This document shows positions 18,682 through 27,831 of a stretch of DNA of 64,000 bases, one piece after another; positions within the stretch are counted from its first letter, which is position 1, and the number at the start of each line of letters is the position of its first letter. The translations under genes and the position numbers were made by a program. Origin of the DNA: Mycolicibacterium hodleri. Its GTDB lineage: Bacteria > Actinomycetota > Actinomycetes > Mycobacteriales > Mycobacteriaceae. Below the pieces are notes generated by a model. That model was given only the letters and a program-made list of their open reading frames with translations, made no database searches and was not told where the DNA came from. The stretch covers positions 558,001 to 622,000 of the forward strand of contig NZ_RCZG01000001.1 in the NCBI RefSeq assembly GCF_006439015.1, written 5' to 3'.

Positions 18682-19522
18682 ACTACCCGAGGTCGAGGTC
18701 GTGCGGCGCGGGCTCGCCGCCCACATCGTCGGCAAGAAGATCACCGCGGTCCGGGTGAACCATCCCCGCGCGGTCCGTCGGCACGAGGAGGGCCCCGCCG
18801 ACCTGACGGCGCGACTGCTCGACAACGTCGTCACCGGAACGGGTAGGCGCGGGAAGTACCTGTGGCTGACCCTCGGCAGCGGTGACGCCCTGGTGGTGCA
18901 CCTCGGGATGAGTGGCCAGATGCTGCTGGGGCCCGTCACGAAGACCGAGCACCTGCGGGTGGCCACCCTGCTCGACGACGGTACGGCGATGAGCTTCGTC
19001 GATCAGCGCACCTTCGGCGGCTGGATGCTCGCAGACCTCGTCACCGTGGACGGCACCGAGGTACCCGTCCCCGTCGCGCACGTCGCCCGCGATCCGCTCG
19101 ATCCCCTGTTCGACGATGCAGCCGTGGTCAAGGTGTTGCGGCGCAAGCACTCCGAGATCAAACGTCAGCTATTGGACCAGACGGTGGTATCGGGCATCGG
19201 CAACATCTACGCCGACGAGTCACTCTGGCGAGCGAAGGTCAACGGGGCGCGCATCGCGGAATCGCTGACCAAACCCACCTTGTCCGCGATCCTCGGCCAC
19301 GCCGCCGACGTCATGCGCGATGCCCTCGGTCAGGGCGGCACGTCATTCGACTCGCTGTATGTGAATGTCAACGGAGAGTCTGGATACTTCGATCGGTCGC
19401 TGGACGCCTACGGTCGCGAGGGTGAGCCCTGCAAGCGCTGCGGTGCAATCATGCAGCGCGACAAGTTCATGAACCGATCGTCGTACTACTGCCCGAAATG
19501 CCAGCCGCGACCGCGGCGTTGA
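18674..19522 (+). CDS. mutM: Formamidopyrimidine-DNA glycosylase (MutM/Fpg)
   Basis: Bifunctional glycosylase/AP lyase removing 8-oxoguanine, 282 residues. The N-terminal catalytic proline and glutamate are in [14 protein letters not shown]. The H2TH region contains [13 protein letters not shown], and the C-terminal zinc finger has two CxxC pairs (CKRCGAIM and YYCPKCQ) with the DNA-binding Arg/Lys between them. Start ATG at 18674, inside the last codons of rnc. Equivalent to M. tuberculosis Rv2924c. Confidence 0.97.
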   Translation: MPELPEVEVVRRGLAAHIVGKKITAVRVNHPRAVRRHEEGPADLTARLLDNVVTGTGRRGKYLWLTLGSGDALVVHLGMSGQMLLGPVTKTEHLRVATLLDDGTAMSFVDQRTFGGWMLADLVTVDGTEVPVPVAHVARDPLDPLFDDAAVVKVLRRKHSEIKRQLLDQTVVSGIGNIYADESLWRAKVNGARIAESLTKPTLSAILGHAADVMRDALGQGGTSFDSLYVNVNGESGYFDRSLDAYGREGEPCKRCGAIMQRDKFMNRSSYYCPKCQPRPRR

Positions 19523-19572
19523 CAACGCCGCACCGCCACCATGCCGTTTCGCCGACAGGAAGAAGGACATCG

Positions 19573-19980
19573 ATGACCGAGCTCTGGGTCGAGCGCACGG
19601 GCGTGCGCCGATACACCGGCCGCAGTACCCGCGGCGCGGAGGTGCTCGTCGGCTCCGAAGACGTCGAGGGTGTCTTCACCCCCGGCGAGCTGCTCAAGAT
19701 CGCGCTCGCGGCCTGCAGTGGAATGAGCAGCGACCATGCGCTGCGCACGCGGCTCGGTGACGACTACGACGCCACCATCCACGTGTCCGGTCCAGCCGAC
19801 CGCGAGCAGGAGCGCTATCCGCTGCTCGAGGAGAACATGGAAGTCGACCTGTCGGCTCTGTCCGAGGAAGAGATCAGGAAGCTGCGCGTCATCGTCGAAC
19901 GTTCGATCGAGAAGGTGTGCACCGTGGGCCGCACCCTAAAGACGGGCACCGAGGTGACGTTCGAGGTCACCCGGAAGTGA
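19573..19980 (+). CDS. OsmC-family peroxide-reductase-like protein
   Basis: A 135-residue OsmC/Ohr-fold protein. The segment [19 protein letters not shown] carries one of the two cysteines used by peroxidatic OsmC proteins. The second is in [13 protein letters not shown], the expected spacing, so thiol-dependent peroxidase activity is plausible. A GGAAGAAGGA ribosome site precedes the ATG at 19573. Its stop overlaps the acylphosphatase start. Equivalent to M. tuberculosis Rv2923c. Substrate is not evident from sequence. Confidence 0.88.
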   Translation: MTELWVERTGVRRYTGRSTRGAEVLVGSEDVEGVFTPGELLKIALAACSGMSSDHALRTRLGDDYDATIHVSGPADREQERYPLLEENMEVDLSALSEEEIRKLRVIVERSIEKVCTVGRTLKTGTEVTFEVTRK

Positions 19981-20267
19981 TTCCGCCGGTAGGCAACGAT
20001 GCCCGCCTGAGCGCGTGGGTGCACGGTCGGGTGCAGGGTGTCGGATTCCGTTGGTGGACGCGTGCGCGGGCACTGGAACTCGGGTTGACCGGGTTCGCGG
20101 CCAACAAGGACGACGGTCGCGTGCACGTCGTCGCACGCGGATCGCGCGCCGCCTGCCAACGGCTGCTCGACCTGCTACAGGGTGGGGGTACGCCGGGTCG
20201 CGTCGACACCGTCGTCTACGACTGGTCTGAACCCGGCGATCCGATCAAGGGCTTCGCCGAGCGATAG
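19977..20267 (+). CDS. acyP: Acylphosphatase
   Basis: A 96-residue acylphosphatase hydrolysing acyl-phosphate bonds. The signature [18 protein letters not shown] contains the phosphate-binding loop and catalytic Arg, and [17 protein letters not shown] contains the catalytic Asn. GTG start overlapping the OsmC-like stop (GTGA). It lies directly upstream of smc, as in M. tuberculosis (Rv2922A). Confidence 0.95.
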   Translation: MIPPVGNDARLSAWVHGRVQGVGFRWWTRARALELGLTGFAANKDDGRVHVVARGSRAACQRLLDLLQGGGTPGRVDTVVYDWSEPGDPIKGFAER

Positions 20268-20279
20268 CAACCTCGCAGG

Positions 20280-20285
20280 TAAGCT
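20280..20285 (+). promoter_or_regulatory. Possible smc -10 element
   Basis: TAAGCT ends eight bases before the smc ATG, leaving room for only a one- to two-base leader; no ribosome site is seen. Confidence 0.38.
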
Positions 20286-20293
20286 CCCACGTC

Positions 20294-23200
20294 ATGCATC
20301 TGAAGAGTCTGACGCTGAAGGGCTTCAAGTCCTTCGCCTCGCCGACGACTCTTCGCTTCGAACCGGGCATCACCTGTGTCGTCGGACCCAACGGATCGGG
20401 CAAGTCGAACGTCGTCGACGCCCTGACGTGGGTGATGGGGGAGCAGGGCGCCAAGACGTTGCGCGGCGGCAAGATGGAGGACGTCATCTTCGCGGGCACG
20501 TCGTCGCGGGCGCCACTGGGCCGCGCCGAGGTCACGTTGACGATCGACAACTCCGACAACGCGCTGCCCATCGAGTACTCCGAAGTCTCGATCACCCGAC
20601 GCATGTTCCGCGACGGCGCAGGCGAATACGAGATCAACGGCAGCAGCTGCCGACTGATGGACGTTCAGGAACTGCTGTCGGACTCGGGCATCGGCCGCGA
20701 GATGCACGTCATCGTCGGGCAGGGAAAGCTATCCGAGATCCTCGAGTCCCGGCCGGAGGATCGTCGCGCGTTCATCGAGGAAGCCGCGGGTGTGCTCAAG
20801 CACCGCAAGCGCAAGGAGAAGGCGGTCCGCAAGCTGGACTCGATGTCGGCGAACCTCAACCGGCTCAGCGACCTGACGACCGAGTTGCGCCGTCAGCTCA
20901 AGCCGCTGGGACGCCAGGCCGAGATGGCCCGTCGCGCCCAGACCATTCAGGCCGACCTGCGCGATGCCCGGCTTCGGCTTGCCGCCGCCGACCTGGTCGT
21001 CCGGCGAAGCGAGTTCAACGACACCAACCAGGCCGAGACGACCTTGCGACGCGAGCACGACGAGACCAGCACCCGCTTGGAGACCGCGACGATCGAGCTG
21101 ACCACCCACGAGACCGCTGTGTCCGGTCTGAGCGGGCGCGCGGAAGCGGCGCAGCAGACGTGGTTTCGGCTGTCCGCGCTCGCGGAACGCGTCAGCGCCA
21201 CCGTCCGGATCGCCAGCGACCGGGCGCAACTGCTCGACGCCGAAGCCGAGGTGTCGCAGGGCGCCGACCCCGACGAGCTCGATGCACAAGCCGACGAGGT
21301 CGCTACCCAAGAGCAGCGGCTCCTTGCCGAACTGGCGCAGTGCAGAGACCGACAGGAGCTGGCTCGCGCGGAACTGAGTGAGCGAGAGCGCATCGCGGCC
21401 GAGGCCGAACGTGCACACCTTGCGGCAGCCCGGGCTGAGGCCGACCGTCGCGAGGGCCTGGCCCGGCTCTCCGGTCAGGTCGACACCATGCGCACCCGAG
21501 TCGAGTCGATCGACGAAGGCGTAGCGCGGCTGACGGTCAGCCTCGAGGAGGCTGCGATCCGGGTTCAGCAGTCCAGGGTCGACTTCGAGACCGTCCAGAC
21601 CCGTGTCGGTCACCTGGATGCCGGTGAGGTCGGCCTCGACGATCAGCACGACCGCACGGTGAGCGCACTGCGGCTCGCAGATGAGCGGGTCTCCGAGTTA
21701 CAGGCCGCCGAGCGCGCCGCCGAACGGCAGGTGGCGTCGCTTCGGGCCCGCATCGATGCGCTTGCCGTCGGGCTCGACCGCAGGGACGGTGCCGCCTGGC
21801 TTCAGAAGAATCACGACGGCTCGGGACTTTTCGGCTCCGTGGCGACGATGCTGCAGGTGCGCGCCGGGCACGAGGCGGCAGTCGCGGCCGCTCTCGGTTC
21901 GGCGGCCGATGCACTCGCGGCCGAGAGCTTTGGCGCGGCACGCTCAGCGGTCTCGGCACTCAAGCAGGCCGACGGCGGCCGCGCCGCGATCGTCCTCGGC
22001 GACTGGCCCGAAGGTTCGGTACCGCAGCGAGATTCCGGCGATGGCCTGCCCGACGGTGCGCGGTGGGCGGTAGATCTCGTCGAGCCGGCCCCGCGTCTTC
22101 GTGGTGCCGTCGAGGCCATGCTCGCCGGTGTCGTGGTGGTGTCCGATCTGACCGCCGCGCTGGACCTGGTCGCCTCCCATCCCCGGCTACGGGCGGTAAC
22201 CAATGAAGGAGACCTCGTCGGCGCCGGCTGGCTCACCGGCGGCTCCGATCGCAAGCCAAGCACGCTGGAGATCACCGGAGAAATCGACAAGGCGCGTGCG
22301 GAGTTGACGTCCTCCGAGCGGCAGGTCTCGGAGCTGACGGCGGCACTGTCCGGGGCGCTCGCCGAGCAGGCGTCGCGCCAGGATGCCGCCGAGGACGCGC
22401 TCGCGGCGCTCAACGAATCCGACGCCGCGATCTCGGCGATCTACGAACAGCTCGGCAGGCTTGGTCTCGAGTCCCGCGCCGGCGAAGACGAATGGCAGCG
22501 CCTCAACAGTCAGCGCAACGAGCTCGAAGCGGGCCGCGTGAAGACAATCGAAGAGATGACGGCACTCGAGGAACGACTGCGCAACGCGCAGGAGGTTCCA
22601 ACGTTCGACGCTCTGCCGGTGGATCGTTTGGAGTCGGTTGCGGCCGCGGAGGACGCCAGGGCCGCCGAATTCGAGGCGCGGCTGGCGGTGCGTACCGCGG
22701 AGGAGCGGGCGAATGCCGTTCGCGGACGCGCGGATTCGCTCCGCCGCGCGGCAGCGGCAGAACGCGAGGCTCGGCTGCGCGCGCAGCGGGCACGCGTGGC
22801 GCGGGAGCATGCCGCAGCGGTGGCGGCGGCGGTCGCGGAATCGGGCCGCCTGGTCGCAGGCCGGCTGGCCACCGCGGTAGCAGTGGCGGGACGTACCAGG
22901 GACGGCCTGGCCGCCGAGCGTAGCCACCGAGCCGAGGCGTTGAGCCGAATACGCCACGAGGTCAACGAACTCAACGCCAGGATGACCGCGCTCACCGACT
23001 CATTGCATCGCGACGAGGTGGCCAAGGCGCAGGCGGCGCTTCGCATCGAGCAACTCGAACAACAGGCTCTCGAACAGTTCGGCATGGCGACCGACGACCT
23101 GATCGAGGAGTACGGGCCACACGTGCCGCTTCCGCCGTCGGAGTTGGAGCTGGCTGAGTACGAGCAGGCGAAGGAGCGTGGCGAGCAGGTCGTCGTGCCC

Positions 23201-23887
23201 GCGCCGATGCCGTTCGACCGTGCGGCCCAGGAGCGACGGGCCAAGAAGGCCGACCGTGAACTGGCCGAATTGGGCCGAGTGAACCCCCTTGCGCTTGAGG
23301 AGTTTGCGGCGCTCGAGGAGCGCTACAACTTCCTTTCCACGCAACTCGAGGACGTCAAGGCGGCCCGCAAGGACCTGCTCGACGTGATCGCCGACGTCGA
23401 CGACCGAATCCTGCAGGTCTTCACCGAGGCCTACGCCGACGTGGAGCGCGAGTTCACCCAGGTCTTCGCGACGTTGTTCCCCGGCGGCGAGGGCCGGCTC
23501 ATCCTGACCAACCCAGACGACATGCTGACCACCGGGATCGAGGTCGAGGCCAGGCCACCGGGCAAGAAGATCAAGCGGCTCTCGCTCCTGTCCGGCGGCG
23601 AGAAGTCACTGACCGCGGTGGCTATGCTCGTCGCCATCTTCCGCGCCCGACCGTCACCCTTCTACGTCATGGACGAGGTGGAGGCCGCGCTCGACGACGT
23701 CAACCTGCGACGCCTCATCAGCTTGTTCGAACAGCTGCGCGAGGTGTCCCAGCTCATCGTGATCACCCACCAGAAGCCGACGATGGAGATCGCCGACGCC
23801 CTGTATGGCGTCACGATGCGCGATGACGGCATCACCACCGTCATCTCCCAGCGCATGCGGGGTCAGGAACTCGTCACCGCGACGTGA
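20294..23887 (+). CDS. smc: Chromosome segregation ATPase SMC
   Basis: Full-length condensin ATPase, 1197 residues. The N-terminal head has Walker [15 protein letters not shown]. Two long coiled-coil arms flank the hinge at about residues 500-650, where [18 protein letters not shown] opens the hinge. The C-terminal head has the signature [15 protein letters not shown] and Walker [13 protein letters not shown]. It organises and segregates the chromosome with ScpA and ScpB, which are not in this window. Convergent with the methyltransferase remnant, overlapping it by 14 bases. Confidence 0.98.
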   Translation: MHLKSLTLKGFKSFASPTTLRFEPGITCVVGPNGSGKSNVVDALTWVMGEQGAKTLRGGKMEDVIFAGTSSRAPLGRAEVTLTIDNSDNALPIEYSEVSITRRMFRDGAGEYEINGSSCRLMDVQELLSDSGIGREMHVIVGQGKLSEILESRPEDRRAFIEEAAGVLKHRKRKEKAVRKLDSMSANLNRLSDLTTELRRQLKPLGRQAEMARRAQTIQADLRDARLRLAAADLVVRRSEFNDTNQAETTLRREHDETSTRLETATIELTTHETAVSGLSGRAEAAQQTWFRLSALAERVSATVRIASDRAQLLDAEAEVSQGADPDELDAQADEVATQEQRLLAELAQCRDRQELARAELSERERIAAEAERAHLAAARAEADRREGLARLSGQVDTMRTRVESIDEGVARLTVSLEEAAIRVQQSRVDFETVQTRVGHLDAGEVGLDDQHDRTVSALRLADERVSELQAAERAAERQVASLRARIDALAVGLDRRDGAAWLQKNHDGSGLFGSVATMLQVRAGHEAAVAAALGSAADALAAESFGAARSAVSALKQADGGRAAIVLGDWPEGSVPQRDSGDGLPDGARWAVDLVEPAPRLRGAVEAMLAGVVVVSDLTAALDLVASHPRLRAVTNEGDLVGAGWLTGGSDRKPSTLEITGEIDKARAELTSSERQVSELTAALSGALAEQASRQDAAEDALAALNESDAAISAIYEQLGRLGLESRAGEDEWQRLNSQRNELEAGRVKTIEEMTALEERLRNAQEVPTFDALPVDRLESVAAAEDARAAEFEARLAVRTAEERANAVRGRADSLRRAAAAEREARLRAQRARVAREHAAAVAAAVAESGRLVAGRLATAVAVAGRTRDGLAAERSHRAEALSRIRHEVNELNARMTALTDSLHRDEVAKAQAALRIEQLEQQALEQFGMATDDLIEEYGPHVPLPPSELELAEYEQAKERGEQVVVPAPMPFDRAAQERRAKKADRELAELGRVNPLALEEFAALEERYNFLSTQLEDVKAARKDLLDVIADVDDRILQVFTEAYADVEREFTQVFATLFPGGEGRLILTNPDDMLTTGIEVEARPPGKKIKRLSLLSGGEKSLTAVAMLVAIFRARPSPFYVMDEVEAALDDVNLRRLISLFEQLREVSQLIVITHQKPTMEIADALYGVTMRDDGITTVISQRMRGQELVTAT

Positions 23888-24504
23888 TTTGCCGTGCCTC
23901 GACGAGGTGCCTGGTCGAGTGCGCGATGAACGGGCCGTCCGACTCGATCCGCTGATGCAGCGCCCACAGTCGGTCGCGATACCGCTCGACGGTGATGTCG
24001 GGAACCCACCACACCACTTTGCGAAACAGGTAGACGACGGCGGCGACGTGCCGGATCTCAATCCGCGTGCGCGCCGTGCTCGGCGAGCCTGCGGCTGGTG
24101 ACCAGGTCGAACGCGTCGTCGGCGAACGGCAGGGGCGGCTCGTCGGGGTCGGCGACCACCACCCCACGTGGGTGCAGCAGTCGCGTAGCCGTGGCGACGT
24201 TGGGCGGCCAAGCCTCGGTGGCCACGGCCACCTCAGGGCGGGTGACACCTCGTTCGAGTGCTTCGCAGTACACCTCGCCGCCGCCGGTTTGGACGTCGAG
24301 TGCCGAGGAGGCTCCAGCGAGTCGCTCCGATAGCCGCCTCACGTATCCCCACGGCGGGTGTTCCTCGGTGGCGCGATCTCCGAGCCAGGAGAATCCCCAT
24401 CCCGTGACGTCGGCCGGGGCGCCGAGGGCGAGCAAGTCCTCGAACGATGCGCTCACTGCGTCGGGGTCGTTCGGCTGGGGCGCTCCGTGCTGCGACAATG
24501 ACAC
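23874..24504 (-). pseudogene. Class I SAM methyltransferase remnant (internal deletion plus frame change)
   Basis: Two frames on this strand together make one damaged gene. From a GTG at 24504 the frame reads a good methyltransferase N-terminal half (SSALDVQTGGGEVYCEALE, then PFADDAFDLVTSR) and stops at 24058. From about 24090 another frame reads the family C-terminus (TRIEIRHVAAVVYLFRKVVWW, then ERYRDRLWALHQRIES) to 23874. The middle part expected between LVTSR and the C-terminus, including the segment after motif IV, is missing. The total span could code only about 210 residues. It is divergent from ftsY with one base between start codons. An inactive gene is the simplest reading. Confidence 0.78.
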
Positions 24505-24505
24505 C

Positions 24506-25858
24506 GTGTCTGATGGTCAGTTGTTAGGTCTGTGGATCGCACTAGCGGTCGTCGCCGTTCTCGTCGTCGCTGCGCTGATCGTCGGTCTCGTACGTTACCG
24601 ACGACGACGGATCAGCCTCTCGTCGCCAGAGGATGCCGCAGCCCTCGACAAACCGGTCGACAAGTCCGGCGGCTATACCGCGTCCTCGACGATCTCCTTC
24701 ACCAGTGCGACCGATACCGCGCCACCTCCCGCGGCCCGGCGGGAGGACCTGCTGGACGTCGAGGGCCTGCCCGCCGTCGGGGACGACGCCAGCATCCCCC
24801 GGGATGCGCCGAAACGATCCATCTCCGATGTACAGCTGCCCGAACCGCAGGCGCCCGAGACCGAAGCGGCGCCACCTGAAGCCGAACCCGAATCCGAACC
24901 AGAAGCGCCCCCCGCTGCGCCGGAGATCGAGCCGATCGCGCCGCCGGACGGCAGGCTCGAACGCCTTCGGGGACGGCTCTCGAAGTCACAAAACGCCCTC
25001 GGTCGCAGCATGCTCGGGCTGCTCGGCGGCGGCGACCTCGACGAGGACTCTTGGGAGGAGATCGAGGACACGCTGTTGGTGGCCGACCTCGGTCCCGTCG
25101 TCACCGAGTCCGTCGTCAAGGCGCTGCGAATCAGGATGGCCGCGACCAGCATCCGGTCCGAGGCAGACGCTCGAGCGGTGCTTCGCGAGGTGCTCATCAA
25201 CGAGCTTCGCCCCGATCTGGACCGTTCCATCAGGGCGCTCCCACATGCGGACAAGCCCTCGGTTCTGCTCGTCGTGGGCGTCAACGGAACGGGTAAGACG
25301 ACGACCGTCGGCAAGCTCGCCCGAGTCCTCGTCGCCGACGGCCGCCGGGTCGTCCTCGGTGCGGCCGACACGTTCCGTGCGGCGGCTGCAGATCAGTTGC
25401 AGAGCTGGGCGTCCCGCGTCGGAGCCGAGGTGGTGCGTGGTCCCGAGGGCGCCGATCCGGCGTCGGTGGCCTTCGACGCCGTGGATCAGGGCATCGCCAC
25501 CGGGGCCGACGTCGTGGTGATCGACACCGCGGGCCGCCTGCACACCAAGACCGGCCTGATGGACGAGCTCGGCAAGGTCAAACGGGTCGTCACGAAGCGC
25601 GCGGTGGTCGACGAGGTGTTGCTGGTACTGGACGCCACGATCGGCCAGAACAGCCTGCCGCAGGCGAGGGTCTTCGCAGAGGTCGTCGACATCACCGGCG
25701 TCGTCCTGACGAAGCTCGATGGGACGGCCAAGGGCGGCATCGTGTTTCGTGTGCAGCAGGAACTGGGCGTGCCGGTGAAGCTGGTGGGCCTCGGTGAGGG
25801 GCCTGACGACCTCGCGCCGTTCGAACCGGCGGCGTTCGTCGACGCGCTGCTTGGCTGA
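24506..25858 (+). CDS. ftsY: Signal recognition particle receptor FtsY
   Basis: SRP receptor GTPase, 450 residues. An N-terminal transmembrane helix (LLGLWIALAVVAVLVVAALI) is followed by a long acidic, Pro/Ala-rich linker (to about residue 150) and the NG domain. The G motifs are G1 GVNGTGKTTTVGKLA, G3 DTAGRLH and G4 TKLDGTAKGG. It docks ribosome-SRP complexes on the membrane together with Ffh, encoded at 30352-31923. The GTG start is chosen because GACAAT, a -10-like hexamer, ends six bases upstream and the protein then begins with its membrane helix. Equivalent to M. tuberculosis Rv2921c. Confidence 0.96.
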   Translation: MSDGQLLGLWIALAVVAVLVVAALIVGLVRYRRRRISLSSPEDAAALDKPVDKSGGYTASSTISFTSATDTAPPPAARREDLLDVEGLPAVGDDASIPRDAPKRSISDVQLPEPQAPETEAAPPEAEPESEPEAPPAAPEIEPIAPPDGRLERLRGRLSKSQNALGRSMLGLLGGGDLDEDSWEEIEDTLLVADLGPVVTESVVKALRIRMAATSIRSEADARAVLREVLINELRPDLDRSIRALPHADKPSVLLVVGVNGTGKTTTVGKLARVLVADGRRVVLGAADTFRAAAADQLQSWASRVGAEVVRGPEGADPASVAFDAVDQGIATGADVVVIDTAGRLHTKTGLMDELGKVKRVVTKRAVVDEVLLVLDATIGQNSLPQARVFAEVVDITGVVLTKLDGTAKGGIVFRVQQELGVPVKLVGLGEGPDDLAPFEPAAFVDALLG

Positions 25859-25888
25859 GCCGTCGGGCCCAGTGGCCTGACGAGGCGA

Positions 25889-25904
25889 TTAACGTCAACG
25901 AAAC
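25889..25904 (+). promoter_or_regulatory. GlnR-like operator, distal site
   Basis: TTAAC-GTCAAC-GAAAC matches the actinobacterial GlnR pattern GTNAC-N6-GAAAC with one mismatch. It lies 125 bp upstream of amt. Confidence 0.6.
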
Positions 25905-25920
25905 GAAATCAGCCAATCCG

Positions 25921-25936
25921 TTCACATGGGCGAAAC
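25921..25936 (+). promoter_or_regulatory. GlnR-like operator, proximal site
   Basis: TTCAC-ATGGGC-GAAAC again fits GTNAC-N6-GAAAC with one mismatch, 32 bp (about three helical turns) from the distal site. A further GAAAC at 25954-25958 lacks a good partner half. Confidence 0.6.
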
Positions 25937-26029
25937 ACGGGCGGCTCATTGGCGAAACAACCAGTGCGCATTGTCTTGGCCTAGGTCATCGGTGACTAAC
26001 CGTGGCATGGGCGAAGGAGGAAACTGGGA

Positions 26030-27364
26030 GTGGACGGATTTCCGATAATGGGTGTGCCGGATACCGGTGACACGGCATGGATGCTGGCTAGCTCCGCACT
26101 CGTGCTGTTGATGACCCCTGGACTGGCCTTCTTCTACGGCGGCATGGTTCGCGCCAAGGGCGTCTTGAACATGCTCATGATGAGCATCAGCGCCATGGGC
26201 ATCGTGACGGTTCTGTGGGTGCTGTATGGCTACTCAATGGCGTTCGGCAACGACGTCGGCAACTTCATGGGCAACCCCATGCAGTACTTCGGTCTGAAGG
26301 GACTCATCGGAGGCAACGCGGTCGCCGCGGTCGCCGCGGATCCGGCCACTGGTACCGCTGCCGTCGACGCCACGAACATCGCGCTCTTCGGCACGATTCC
26401 GCAGACCGTCTTCGTCGCATTCCAGCTCATGTTCGCGATCATCACGGTGGCCCTGGTCTCCGGTGCGGTCGCCGACCGCCTGAAGTTCGGCAGCTGGCTC
26501 GTGTTCGCCGGACTGTGGGCGACCTTCGTCTACTTCCCCGTGGCGCACTGGGTGTTCGCCTTCGACGGGTACACCGGCGAGTCGGGCGGCTGGATCGCCA
26601 ACAAGCTCAAGGCAATCGACTTCGCGGGTGGTACGGCGGTTCACATCAACTCCGGTGTCGCAGGTTTGGCCCTGTGTCTGGTCCTCGGCAAGCGCCGGGG
26701 TTGGCCAGGCGCCCCGATGCGGCCGCACAACCTGCCATTCGTGATGCTCGGTGCCGGTCTGCTCTGGTTCGGCTGGTACGGGTTCAACGCGGGTTCTGCG
26801 GTCAGCTCCGGCGGGATCGCGGGTAGCACGTTCATCACCACGACGATCGCCACCGGTGCGGCCATGCTTGCCTGGCTGCTGACGGAGAAGATCCGAGACG
26901 GACATGCCACCACGCTCGGTGCCGCCTCGGGTATCGTCGCCGGCCTTGTCGTGATCACTCCGTCCTGCTCTTCGGTGAATGTCTATGGCGCGCTCGCGAT
27001 CGGCGTCATCGGCGGTTGCCTCTGCGCCCTCGCGGTCGGCCTGAAGTTCAAGCTGGGCTTCGACGACTCGCTCGACGTCGTCGGCGTACACATGGTCGGT
27101 GGCCTCACGGGCACCATCCTGATCGGCTTCTTCGCCACCGCCACGGCGCCTGCAGCGGTCAACGGTCTCTTCTACGGCGGCGGCGTTGATCAGTTGTGGC
27201 GGCAGGTGGTTGGCGCGTTCGCAGTGCTGATCTACTCGTTCGTGGTGACCACGATTTTGGCCTACCTCCTGAAGTTCACCATCGGGTTGCGACTCGACGA
27301 CGAGGAAGAGGCCAACGGCATCGACGAAGCCGAGCATGCGGAAACGGCTTATGAACTCGCGTGA
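26030..27364 (+). CDS. amt: Ammonium transporter
   Basis: Amt/Rh-family channel, 444 residues with about eleven transmembrane helices, importing ammonium. Family hallmarks are LMTPGLAFFYGGMVRAKGVL, the conserved His-containing segments DFAGGTAVHINSGVAGL and DVVGVHMVGGLTG, and the C-terminal cytoplasmic tail that contacts PII. The GTG start follows GAAGGAGG by ten bases. glnB follows after 52 bp, the classical pair in which uridylylated or adenylylated PII controls channel gating. Expression probably rises under nitrogen limitation through the two upstream GlnR-like sites. Equivalent to M. tuberculosis Rv2920c. Confidence 0.97.
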   Translation: MDGFPIMGVPDTGDTAWMLASSALVLLMTPGLAFFYGGMVRAKGVLNMLMMSISAMGIVTVLWVLYGYSMAFGNDVGNFMGNPMQYFGLKGLIGGNAVAAVAADPATGTAAVDATNIALFGTIPQTVFVAFQLMFAIITVALVSGAVADRLKFGSWLVFAGLWATFVYFPVAHWVFAFDGYTGESGGWIANKLKAIDFAGGTAVHINSGVAGLALCLVLGKRRGWPGAPMRPHNLPFVMLGAGLLWFGWYGFNAGSAVSSGGIAGSTFITTTIATGAAMLAWLLTEKIRDGHATTLGAASGIVAGLVVITPSCSSVNVYGALAIGVIGGCLCALAVGLKFKLGFDDSLDVVGVHMVGGLTGTILIGFFATATAPAAVNGLFYGGGVDQLWRQVVGAFAVLIYSFVVTTILAYLLKFTIGLRLDDEEEANGIDEAEHAETAYELA

Positions 27365-27416
27365 TCGGGAAGTATTCATAGGGGCCTTGGGAATGACCCG
27401 GAAGGAAACTGACTAA

Positions 27417-27755
<339 letters not shown>

Positions 27756-27780
27756 TGAAGCGGTCATCTGAGCGTCGTCT

Positions 27781-27821
27781 CCCGGACGCGCACCAAGGGC
27801 AATATAACTAGCACGTCCGGG
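27781..27821 (+). repeat. Inverted repeat between glnB and glnD
   Basis: CCCGGACG (27781-27788) pairs with CGTCCGGG (27814-27821) around a 25-nt AT-richer loop that contains TATAAC. The right arm runs into the glnD ribosome site (GGGGAAGG), so the structure could affect glnD translation, or the loop could hold an internal promoter. Confidence 0.5.
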
Positions 27822-27831
27822 GAAGGCCCAG

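Noticed and set aside
23874..24504. Programmed frameshift in the methyltransferase
   Set aside because: No slippery heptamer was seen at the junction, and a large middle part of the enzyme is missing, so a shift would not restore a complete protein.
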